From: an uncultured Verrucomicrobiota bacterium
GTDB taxonomy: Bacteria; Verrucomicrobiota; Verrucomicrobiia; Chthoniobacterales; SZAS-18
Direction of reading: 5' to 3'
NCBI GenBank assembly: GCA_937873255.1
Contig: CALMVM010000296.1
Span: 1 to 7,667, forward strand
Length of the DNA: 7,667 bases
Position numbers and translations under genes: made by a program. Below, piece by piece: positions 1-5,580 of this stretch. How positions within the stretch are numbered: position 1 is the stretch's first letter; every line of letters starts with the position of its first letter. The notes beneath the pieces were generated by a model that was not told the DNA's origin, searched no databases, and was given only the letters and a program-made list of their open reading frames with translations.

Positions 1-2
1 CT

Positions 3-527
3 CCGATTCCACACCGATGCGGCACCTGCACGCGCTGTCTCGACGCCTGCCCGACCGGAGCGATCCGCCGTGAGCAGCCGTACCATCTGGACGCACGGCT
101 CTGCATTTCCTATCTGACCATCGAACACAAGGGACCGATCCCGCTCGAACTCCGCCCGCAAATGGGCGGACGCATCTACGGCTGCGACGATTGTCTCGAC
201 GCGTGCCCGTGGAACCGCTTCGCGCAAGCCAGCCGTGAGGTGACCTTCCAGGCGCGGCCGGCGACGGCGGGCGTGCCCTTGCGTGACCTCCTTGCGATGA
301 CCGACGAGGATTTCCGCGTGGCGTTCAAGGGCTCGCCGATCAAGCGCACGAAACGCCGGGGGCTCTTGCGCAACGTCTGCGTCGCCCTCGGCAACGTCGG
401 CACCGGCACCGACCTGCCCGCGCTCGAACGCGCCGCCGCGCAGGAAGAGGAACTCGTCGCCGAACACGCCCGCTGGGCCATCGAACGCATCCGCTCGCGC
501 ACGGAGGCCGTCGCGCCCCGGGCATGA
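3..527 (+). CDS. queG: Epoxyqueuosine reductase QueG, 3' part (5' end outside window)
   Basis: Cobalamin- and iron-sulfur-dependent cytoplasmic enzyme that reduces epoxyqueuosine to queuosine in tRNA, the last step of Q synthesis. The visible 174 codons are the C-terminal part. Codons at 18-53 read C-G-T-C-T-R-C-L-D-A-C-P, a CxxCxxCxxxCP ferredoxin-type motif. The second cluster is supplied by the Cys at 102-104 (CISYLTIE, a QueG hallmark), followed by GPIPLELRP and then CDDCLDACPWNRF at 183-218 with Cys codons at 183, 192 and 204. After this, roughly 340-520 encodes a helical RRGLLRNVCVALGN... segment resembling the HEAT-like tail found in some QueG proteins. The N-terminal cobalamin-binding part lies upstream of the window. 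The stop TGA (525-527) overlaps the next ATG (524-526), so the two genes are probably co-transcribed and translationally coupled. Motif identity is strong; the HEAT assignment is an inference from sequence character. Confidence 0.95.
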   Translation, partial: PIPHRCGTCTRCLDACPTGAIRREQPYHLDARLCISYLTIEHKGPIPLELRPQMGGRIYGCDDCLDACPWNRFAQASREVTFQARPATAGVPLRDLLAMTDEDFRVAFKGSPIKRTKRRGLLRNVCVALGNVGTGTDLPALERAAAQEEELVAEHARWAIERIRSRTEAVAPRA

Positions 528-2008
528 AAAACCGGGTCGCGGTCATCGGCGCGGGCGTCGGCGGGTTGACGTGCGCCGCCCTGTTGGCGAAGGCCGGGCT
601 CGCGGTCACAGTGTTCGAGAAAAACGAGCGTGTCGGCGGCAAACTCAACTGGCTGGAAGCCGACGGCTACACCTGGGATACGGGGCCGAGCCTGTTGACG
701 ATGCCCTACGTCTTCGAAGGACTGTGGGAAAAACTCGGGCGTCGGTTGGAGGACGATCTGACGCTCGTGCCCCTCCCCGTCACCTGCCGCTACCGTTGGA
801 CCGACGGCGCGGTCATCGACGAAGACGCCGCGTTCTGGGAACGGCCGGACGTGGCGCGTTTCCTCCGTTACGCGCGCGGACTCTACGACCTGAGCGCCGA
901 CGCTTTCCTGCACCACCCGCTCGACGAATGGTGGCGGCAATTGCGCTGGCGCAATCTCTCCAAGCTGCGGCATCTGCCCAAGATCGCGTCGTTTCGCACG
1001 ATGGACGGCGTGGTCCGGCGTTTCTTCGGACGCGACCCGCACCTCGTCCAGCTTTTCAACCGCTTCGCCACGTACAACGGCTCGTCGCCGTACGCGACGC
1101 CGGCGGCGTTCAACATCATTCCCTACGTCGAGGCGAAATTCGGCGGTTGGTACGTCAAAGGCGGGTTGTACAACATCGCCCGCGCGTTGGAACGCATCTG
1201 CCTCGAACTCGGTGTGCGCATCCTGACCGGCTGCGAGGTGCAGGCGCTCGGCGGCATCGGCGGTTACCACCTCCAAACGAACCTGGAACGCACCGGGCCA
1301 TTCGATACGATTGTCTGCAATCAGGACGTGCTCACCGCGTACCCACGCCTGTTGTCGGAGCATCCGACCGCCGCGCGTTTCCAGCGCACGCACCTGGAAC
1401 GCCTGACCCCATCGATTTCCGCGTTCCTGCTGTATCTCGGGGTGGCGAAGACTTACCCGGAGTTGTCGCACCACAACATTTTCTTCTCGGACGATTATCC
1501 GCGCGAGTTTCACCAGCTATTCACGGAACGCGAGCCCCTCGACGAACCGACGATCTACGTCGCTGTGCATTCCAAGGACGATCCCGAACGCGCCCCGGCG
1601 GGTTGCGAAAATTGGTTCGTGCTCGTCAACGCCCCCGCCCTGAAAGCTGACTGCCGCGTGGACTGGCCGTCCATGGCGCAGGAATACGGCGACCGGATCA
1701 TCGAGCGCCTCGAAACGCGTTTCGGCTTTGGGGGATTGCGTGACGCGATCCGGGTGAGGAGGCAATTCACGCCGGCGAATTTCGAGACACGCTATCTCGC
1801 CAACGCGGGCAGCCTGTACGGTTTCGCGAGCCACGGGGTGTGCGCGGCGTTCCAGCGCCCGAAGTTGCAGCCTGATGGGCTGCGAGATTTTTATTTTGTC
1901 GGCGGATCAACCCATCCCGGCGGTGGGTTGCCTTTGGTCTGCCTGAGCAGCCAGATTGTTGCTGATAAAATCTTGCGCCAGCACACGAAACGACGGGCGC
2001 GTGGTTAG
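524..2008 (+). CDS. CrtI-superfamily FAD-dependent carotenoid desaturase, probably CrtD-like
   Basis: Predicted flavoprotein of 494 residues, the usual size for CrtI-type desaturases, which dehydrogenate the polyene chain of carotenoids at the membrane. The N-terminus has a Rossmann dinucleotide motif, G9-A-G11-V-G-G14, with the ribose-binding acid at E32 (VTVFEKNERVGGK), then WDTGPSLLTMP near residue 50. The C-terminus has the family signature FVGGSTHPGGGLPLVCLSSQ (about residues 458-477). The central block RFATYNGSSPY (180-190) and KGGLY (212-216) match, from memory, the CrtD branch (1-hydroxycarotenoid 3,4-desaturase) better than classical phytoene desaturase CrtI, and the DUF422/CruF-like gene downstream fits that reading. 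The exact substrate is not provable here; CrtI or CrtN activity remains possible. The ATG start is fixed by the ATGA overlap with queG. The stop codon TAG lies inside a GTTAGGC core that is repeated just downstream. Confidence 0.9.
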   Translation: MKNRVAVIGAGVGGLTCAALLAKAGLAVTVFEKNERVGGKLNWLEADGYTWDTGPSLLTMPYVFEGLWEKLGRRLEDDLTLVPLPVTCRYRWTDGAVIDEDAAFWERPDVARFLRYARGLYDLSADAFLHHPLDEWWRQLRWRNLSKLRHLPKIASFRTMDGVVRRFFGRDPHLVQLFNRFATYNGSSPYATPAAFNIIPYVEAKFGGWYVKGGLYNIARALERICLELGVRILTGCEVQALGGIGGYHLQTNLERTGPFDTIVCNQDVLTAYPRLLSEHPTAARFQRTHLERLTPSISAFLLYLGVAKTYPELSHHNIFFSDDYPREFHQLFTEREPLDEPTIYVAVHSKDDPERAPAGCENWFVLVNAPALKADCRVDWPSMAQEYGDRIIERLETRFGFGGLRDAIRVRRQFTPANFETRYLANAGSLYGFASHGVCAAFQRPKLQPDGLRDFYFVGGSTHPGGGLPLVCLSSQIVADKILRQHTKRRARG

Positions 2009-2041
2009 GCGGTAGCCTGTTCGCTGGAGCGCGTGGTTAGG
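1997..2041. repeat. 13-bp direct repeat, two copies with 32-bp period
   Basis: The sequence GCGCGTGGTTAGG occurs at 1997-2009 and again at 2029-2041. The first copy contains the stop codon of the carotenoid desaturase gene. The second copy runs straight into the left 12-bp inverted repeat of the small-gene unit. Each copy carries a GTTRRRY-type heptamer (GTTAGGC at 2004-2010, GTTAGGT at 2036-2042). The repeat is seen directly. Its origin is not known: it could be a duplication made on insertion of the neighbouring unit, or a tandem pair of recombination core sites. Confidence 0.75.
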
Positions 2042-2047
2042 TGTCAC
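2036..2047 (+). repeat. Left 12-bp inverted repeat of the small-gene unit
   Basis: GTTAGGTGTCAC, the exact reverse complement of 2440-2451. The stop codon TGA of the small minus-strand gene (2046-2044) lies within it. Its first seven bases fit GTTRRRY. Confidence 0.85.
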
Positions 2048-2430
2048 GGCTCCGAAGGAGGCCGAAAGCGAAGCTGTAAGGTCTCGGCAGCTTGGCTGAT
2101 GTCATCGCGGATGGCTTTGGGCGGATACTCAAAGTGCTCTTGGTCACGCTTGATCCAAAACACGTACTCTCCAACGGCCAAGTGCGCCAGTTGCTGCTTG
2201 AGAGCTTCGACCGTGACGATGGTGTGCTCGGGCGCTTTGACCTCTGCCAGTGTCTTGTTTCGGTTTGTGCCCGGGAGCAGAGAAAAGCGCCACTGTTCGT
2301 AACCCGGTTCACGCCAACTATAGAGTTCCACGCCCTTGCCCATCAGTTTTGATGCGCGCGGGGTAGCGTCCGTTTGGGCAAAAAATGGCGTGGCAAATAA
2401 GACAAGCGAAAGAGCGAGTAGAAAACGCAT
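2044..2430 (-). CDS. Small secreted protein of unknown function
   Basis: A 128-residue protein that I cannot assign to a named family. It begins with a clear signal peptide: MRF, then a hydrophobic stretch LLALSLVLFATPFFA with probable cleavage after A18 (FFA-Q). The mature part of about 110 residues has GKGVELYSW (31-39), WRFSLLPGTNRNKT (47-60) and a LAHLAVGEYVFWI block (81-93), and it ends in a charged, helix-prone tail. No cysteines, membrane helices or catalytic pattern are evident, so a small periplasmic or exported globular domain is likely. The start ATG has no obvious Shine-Dalgarno sequence and follows the right inverted repeat by 9 bp. The gene follows the transglutaminase-like gene on the same strand after 23 bp and could be co-transcribed with it. 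Its lower G+C and its inverted-repeat flanks suggest separate acquisition. It is very likely a real gene because of the signal peptide; its function is unknown. Confidence 0.8.
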   Translation of the reverse strand: MRFLLALSLVLFATPFFAQTDATPRASKLMGKGVELYSWREPGYEQWRFSLLPGTNRNKTLAEVKAPEHTIVTVEALKQQLAHLAVGEYVFWIKRDQEHFEYPPKAIRDDISQAAETLQLRFRPPSEP

Positions 2431-2439
2431 ATGGGGCTA

Positions 2440-2463
2440 GTGACACCTAACATCTAGTTAGAT
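2440..2463. repeat. Right 12-bp inverted repeat plus adjoining GTTAGAT core
   Basis: GTGACACCTAAC (2440-2451) is the reverse complement of 2036-2047. It is followed by the 5-bp spacer ATCTA and then GTTAGAT (2457-2463). The pair ACCTAAC / GTTAGAT forms a short near-palindrome (CTAAC/GTTAG arms). The stop codon TAG of the neighbouring minus-strand gene (2456-2454) lies within the spacer and the first base of the second core. It resembles the outer boxes of an attC site without the hairpin between them. Confidence 0.7.
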
Positions 2464-3791
2464 CGCTCCGGCTGCACGAAACCAATCGGCGCGATGCCTT
2501 CTCTTCGCGCGGAGGTGATATCGACGATTTCGTACTCGGGATCGTTTGCCCGCTCGAAACGACTGTGGTGCTTCTTAAATTCCTTCGTCGCCGAATCCAA
2601 CGCCTCGTTGAAGCCCTTCCAGCCTTTGAGCTGGCGCGTCTCGCGGCTGGCCGCCTTCGCGAGGGCGCGGTTTTCAACACACTTGGCCGGGTCGTCGTCG
2701 CCGAGCATCGTCGTTTCGAGGCAGGCCGATTGTTTGCCGGCGTTGTCGAGATAAATGCCCAGAAACATGTGCCCCGGTTCGAGCACGAGAAACGTGTCGA
2801 TGCCCATGCGCCGCAAGACCGAGGCGATCATCACGCTGGCATCGACGCAGTTGGCGTGCGACTCCGCGAGCGATTCCTCGATGAACCGCACATGGAGTGT
2901 GTAAAGCGATTCGCTCTCGGTCGTCGTGGTGCCGATGTCGCTGTACTTGATGCGGTGCTGGCGGAGCGCCTCCCACACGGCGAACACCTGGAGCAGCACC
3001 CGGCCCGGGTCGTGGCTCTGGTAGGCGTCGAAGCCATCGATGACTTTCATCTCCTGCGCCTCCTTGAGCAGAGTGGGGATGGCCGGGTGATCCTCGTTGA
3101 CGTACGCCGCGAACATCCACGAGATATCGACGTAGTCACGCTCGTCGTCGGGGTTCTGATACGCGTACGGGCAATCATTGATCGGATGCACGCGCGCGGT
3201 CAGGAGACGCTGCCCGAGATTTTTACCGTCGGCCTGCACAGCGAACGACAGGTTCACGGGGATGCTCTGGCGCACGCGGTTGAGCGCGTCGAATTTGTAG
3301 TCGATCCGGGGCAGGAGGTGATATTCTTTGCCCTTCTCCGGCAGGTCGGCTTCCAGCACGCTCGCTTGCATGAGCGCGTTTTCGCGGAGTTCCACCCGCA
3401 CGTGGGCACCATCGGCCGGGCTGGCAATCGTGACGCCGATGAGCCCGTTCTGGTCGCCGATCAGGTCCGGCGGGGGCATCGTCGGCGCGGCCGGAGCGGG
3501 CGGCGGCTTCGCGGCGGGATGGGTTTTGGCGTCGGGCCGCTCGGCTGGTTCGCTGTCGCGCAACGGCGGCTTGAGCGTGGCGCTCGCCAACAGCAGGGAC
3601 GGGAAAATCTGGTCCTCGGGATCGACGAACGGCACCCATTCGCCGGGATTCAGCGCGGGCGTGGCGACGGTTTTTTTCGCATCGGAGGCGGCAGGCGTCG
3701 TCGCCTTCGTGGACTTCGACTGGGCGGTCCACGCGCGTCCGGCTAGCGGAAGAATGCATAAACCCAATGCGAGGAGTAGGCCCGTTTTCAT
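2454..3791 (-). CDS. Secreted transglutaminase-like (Cys-His) domain protein
   Basis: A 445-residue exported protein. The ATG at 3791 is chosen because it gives a textbook signal peptide (MKTGLLLALGLCILPLAGRA, cleavage near A20 to A23); the frame stays open upstream to about 3869, but that extension would bury the signal. Residues 25-110 are low-complexity, rich in Ala, Pro, Lys and Thr, and probably a flexible linker. Residues 115-200 look like a beta-rich domain (IGVTIASPADGAHVRVELREN). The C-terminal domain contains A-N-C315-V-D-A-S followed by a helix (MIASVLRRMG), then EPGH341MFLGIYLD and C-LE359-TTMLG. Cys, His and acid in that order, with the Cys at the start of a helix, match the transglutaminase/papain-like core. 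It may be a peptidase, a cross-linking enzyme or an inactive binding domain; the substrate is unknown. It is divergent from the DUF422 gene across a 90-bp gap. Confidence 0.8.
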   Translation of the reverse strand: MKTGLLLALGLCILPLAGRAWTAQSKSTKATTPAASDAKKTVATPALNPGEWVPFVDPEDQIFPSLLLASATLKPPLRDSEPAERPDAKTHPAAKPPPAPAAPTMPPPDLIGDQNGLIGVTIASPADGAHVRVELRENALMQASVLEADLPEKGKEYHLLPRIDYKFDALNRVRQSIPVNLSFAVQADGKNLGQRLLTARVHPINDCPYAYQNPDDERDYVDISWMFAAYVNEDHPAIPTLLKEAQEMKVIDGFDAYQSHDPGRVLLQVFAVWEALRQHRIKYSDIGTTTTESESLYTLHVRFIEESLAESHANCVDASVMIASVLRRMGIDTFLVLEPGHMFLGIYLDNAGKQSACLETTMLGDDDPAKCVENRALAKAASRETRQLKGWKGFNEALDSATKEFKKHHSRFERANDPEYEIVDITSARREGIAPIGFVQPERSN

Positions 3792-3806
3792 GCGCGGAGG
3801 CGTCCC

Positions 3807-3821
3807 CGTTCTTTTGGAACG
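3807..3821. promoter_or_regulatory. Short inverted repeat in the divergent intergenic region
   Basis: CGTTC-TTTTG-GAACG is a perfect 5-bp stem with a 5-nt spacer, 16 bp upstream of the transglutaminase-like ATG, in the gap shared with the divergent DUF422 gene. It could be an operator half-site pair or a 5' leader hairpin. A repeat this short can arise by chance, and no convincing -35/-10 pair was found beside it. Confidence 0.2.
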
Positions 3822-3881
3822 ATTCGCCCGCTTTTGCAACCCCGGGATTGCCGCCGGGTTGCCCTGCATTTACAAGAATCC

Positions 3882-4817
3882 GTGCTGCAAGCCCCGTCCC
3901 AGCCCTCTTCGGCCGCAAGCCGGCGTTTTCCGCGCGACGCGTCGGATTGGGCCTGGTTGGTGTTCCTGATCTGGACGGCCGTGGGTTTCGTGGTCATGCC
4001 GCTCGACGTCACCGCCGCGCAGGTTCGCGCGTGGAATCTCCCTTCCGGCATCGGCGGCCTCGCGGTGGAAATCCTGCGGGTTTCCGACGCCCTGTGGATG
4101 CTGTTCGCCGCCGTGACGGTCTATCTGCACACCGTCGCCAGCGAGGGTCTGCCCACCGCGCGGCGGCAGGCGGCCATCATCCTCCTGGCATCGACGGTCG
4201 CGGAATGGGTCGGCGCACGCACCGGGTTCCCGTTTGGACCTTACGAATACACCGAAAATTTCGGCCCCCGGATCGGCGGCGTCGTGCCGATGGCGATCCC
4301 GCTCGCGTGGCTGGTCGTCGTCCTGTGCGGACGCAACGTCGTACTGGCGTTGCGCCCGACCGCCGGACGCTTCGAAACCGCTGCCGGCGTTGCCGCCGTG
4401 GCGACTCTCACCGACCTCAATCTCGAACCCGTCGCCTGGCATGTACGCGAATATTGGGTCTGGTATCCGCATCAACCCGGTCCCGCGCCGCTCTGGCCGC
4501 CGGCGCAAAACTACGTCGCCTGGACCGTCCTGAGTTTCGCGCTCGCACTCGCGCTGCCCATTGATCATACGCTCCGGCCGCGCCGGCCCGGCCGGTTGCG
4601 TCCGATCCTAGTCCTATGCCTACTTAACGCCCTGCTGGCGCTCGTTCACCTCGCCGCTAATCCACGCCGGGTCACAACAAAGGGGAACCCGCCAGCCGCG
4701 ACCCGGTCGGGCCCGCGAGGGAGTTCATTCCGTCGGGCAACGGGAGGATCGGCAGCGTCGGCAACCGGACCGATTTATCCGTCAGCCAGAAGTTGTTGGA
4801 ATATTCGCTCTCCTTGA
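3882..4817 (+). CDS. DUF422 / CruF-family carotenoid biosynthesis membrane protein
   Basis: Multi-pass inner-membrane protein of the family that includes CruF, which adds water to the 1',2' double bond at the end of acyclic carotenoids. Hydrophobic segments, numbered from the GTG at 3882, lie at about 24-40, 56-84, 96-110, 131-157, 165-178, 211-227 and 240-258. The family pattern is visible: RTGFPFGPYEYTENFGPRIGGV at about 113-134 (a conserved loop), AIPLAWLVVV, then a D-L-N-L-E-P motif (178-183) and the aromatic stretch EYWVWYP (190-196), which match the usual 'D...L-D-P...G-Y-W-W' region. No ATG fits. GTG at 3882 or TTG at 3834 are the candidates; GTG gives a shorter, more usual N-terminus. 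The frame runs about 55 residues past the last helix (after about 260) into sequence antisense to the next gene, so the tail is suspect. With the desaturase upstream it suggests hydroxylated acyclic carotenoids. Confidence 0.85.
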   Translation: MLQAPSQPSSAASRRFPRDASDWAWLVFLIWTAVGFVVMPLDVTAAQVRAWNLPSGIGGLAVEILRVSDALWMLFAAVTVYLHTVASEGLPTARRQAAIILLASTVAEWVGARTGFPFGPYEYTENFGPRIGGVVPMAIPLAWLVVVLCGRNVVLALRPTAGRFETAAGVAAVATLTDLNLEPVAWHVREYWVWYPHQPGPAPLWPPAQNYVAWTVLSFALALALPIDHTLRPRRPGRLRPILVLCLLNALLALVHLAANPRRVTTKGNPPAATRSGPRGSSFRRATGGSAASATGPIYPSARSCWNIRSP

Positions 4818-5424
4818 GGAACCGCACGCTGCCGTCCACAAAAAGATAATGCGCCCCGCCGTCGTAAACGACCGGGTTGAACTGGTTGAGCAAATCGGCG
4901 AGCGGCTGGAGCAAGAGGTCCGCATAGAAAATGGTCGCGCCTTGCGTCTTCGGCGCGAGGAGGATGATTTGCGAGGGGTTCTCCAATCGGGACAACGGCA
5001 CGGCGTTGAGCGGCAGGCCTTGCGGCGAGAGATCGTCGAACCCATTGTAAATGTAGCCGGTGTTGTTGATCTGGTCGGAGAGCACCGTGGTCAGCGGCAG
5101 TTTCGCCGTTTGCCGGTCGCTCGGATCGAGGAATACCCGGGGGTCGCTGGGGCTGAGGTATTCGCAAAAAAGCTGCGGCCAGGTGCCCCCGGCCGCGTTG
5201 CCGAGCACCGGCAACCCCTCGCCGACCGGATGGCCGGGCAATTGCTGGTTGTGGTCGTTGGCGTACAGGTGCGCGGCCACGCCGAGTTGACGCATGTTGG
5301 AAACCGCCTTCATCCGTGCGGAATACTGGTGCACACGGGTGGTAGCCGGGATCGCCACCGCGACCAGCACGGCGAGGACGGTGAAGACCACCAACGTTTC
5401 CAGCAGTGTGAAGGCACCTTTCAC
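4672..5424 (-). CDS. Prepilin-type N-terminal cleavage/methylation domain protein
   Basis: A type IV pilin / type II secretion pseudopilin-like protein of about 250 residues. The N-terminus has K-G-A-F-T-L-L-E followed by a hydrophobic helix (TLVVFTVLAVLVAVAIPA), the signal cut and methylated by prepilin peptidase, with the conserved Glu at residue 9 of this model. The rest is the soluble head: MRQLGVAAHLYANDHNQQLPG, a form very common in Verrucomicrobiota and Planctomycetota, and a C-terminal DGGAHYLFVDGSVRFL (188-203) resembling the H-X9-DG type block of those proteins. There is no in-frame ATG close by. GTG at 5424 gives a very short leader (M-K-G-A); TTG at 5472 would add 16 residues. Neither has a good Shine-Dalgarno sequence. 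The 3' end overlaps the convergent DUF422 frame by 146 bp. The frame is also open far upstream, but that part is antisense to the kinase gene. A solitary gene of this kind is often a surface or secreted protein and not a structural pilin. Confidence 0.85.
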   Translation of the reverse strand: MKGAFTLLETLVVFTVLAVLVAVAIPATTRVHQYSARMKAVSNMRQLGVAAHLYANDHNQQLPGHPVGEGLPVLGNAAGGTWPQLFCEYLSPSDPRVFLDPSDRQTAKLPLTTVLSDQINNTGYIYNGFDDLSPQGLPLNAVPLSRLENPSQIILLAPKTQGATIFYADLLLQPLADLLNQFNPVVYDGGAHYLFVDGSVRFLKESEYSNNFWLTDKSVRLPTLPILPLPDGMNSLAGPTGSRLAGSPLL

Positions 5425-5465
5425 AGGCAGGGAGAGCGTGCTAAGATTACCGGGCGGTGTGGCAT

Positions 5466-5496
5466 TTGACAAGCGCCATTGAGAACGAAACTCAAT
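5466..5496 (+). promoter_or_regulatory. Possible promoter element and hairpin between divergent genes
   Basis: In the 156-bp gap between the prepilin-like gene and the kinase gene, TTGACA (5466-5471) matches the -35 consensus on the + strand, but no good -10 box sits at 16-18 bp. It is followed by ATTGAG-N7-CTCAAT (5478-5496), a perfect 6-bp inverted repeat, with an alternative pairing GAGAA (5481-5485) / TTCTC (5496-5500). On the minus strand this hairpin ends 5 bp upstream of the alternative TTG start at 5472. It could be an operator or a leader hairpin; the evidence is weak. Confidence 0.25.
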
Positions 5497-5580
5497 TCTC
5501 GCAACGGAGTATCGGGTCTGCGAACCACAGTGGCAATCACGCGCGAAGGGCAACGTCGCGCCCAAACCTGATCCGACCTG

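Larger units (their letters stand above)
2036..2451 (-). mobile_element. Candidate gene cassette / small mobile unit bounded by 12-bp inverted repeats
   Basis: This 416-bp unit consists almost entirely of one minus-strand ORF and is bounded by perfect inverted repeats, GTTAGGTGTCAC (2036-2047) and GTGACACCTAAC (2440-2451). The outer heptamers fit the integron core consensus GTTRRRY / RYYYAAC. By hand count the stretch 2101-2460 is about 53% G+C, against 55-70% in sample lines of the flanking genes. One short promoterless-looking ORF, a stop codon inside one end and a start codon 9 bp from the other are what a gene cassette looks like. Against this, no complete attC hairpin with paired inner boxes can be drawn, no integrase is in the window and no clear target duplication flanks the unit. 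A different small element or a lineage-specific repeat remains possible. Confidence 0.4.

Noticed and set aside
176..1513. Minus-strand 445-codon frame over queG and the desaturase
   Set aside because: Antisense to two genes with clear family motifs; the translation has no recognisable domain.
2009..2043. Rho-independent terminator after the desaturase gene
   Set aside because: Only a 3-bp GGC/GCC stem (2008-2017) and no T tract; the stretch is better described by the direct repeats.
2036..2451. Insertion sequence
   Set aside because: The enclosed ORF is a signal-peptide protein without transposase features, and the flanks (left GCGTG, right ATCTA) are not a target duplication.
2565..3746. 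Plus-strand 393-codon frame over the transglutaminase-like gene
   Set aside because: The minus-strand frame has a signal peptide and a Cys-His core; this one is rich in Arg, Val, Glu and His, typical of an antisense shadow.
3792..3869. N-terminal extension of the transglutaminase-like protein by 26 residues
   Set aside because: It would place a charged stretch ahead of a clear signal peptide that begins at the ATG at 3791.
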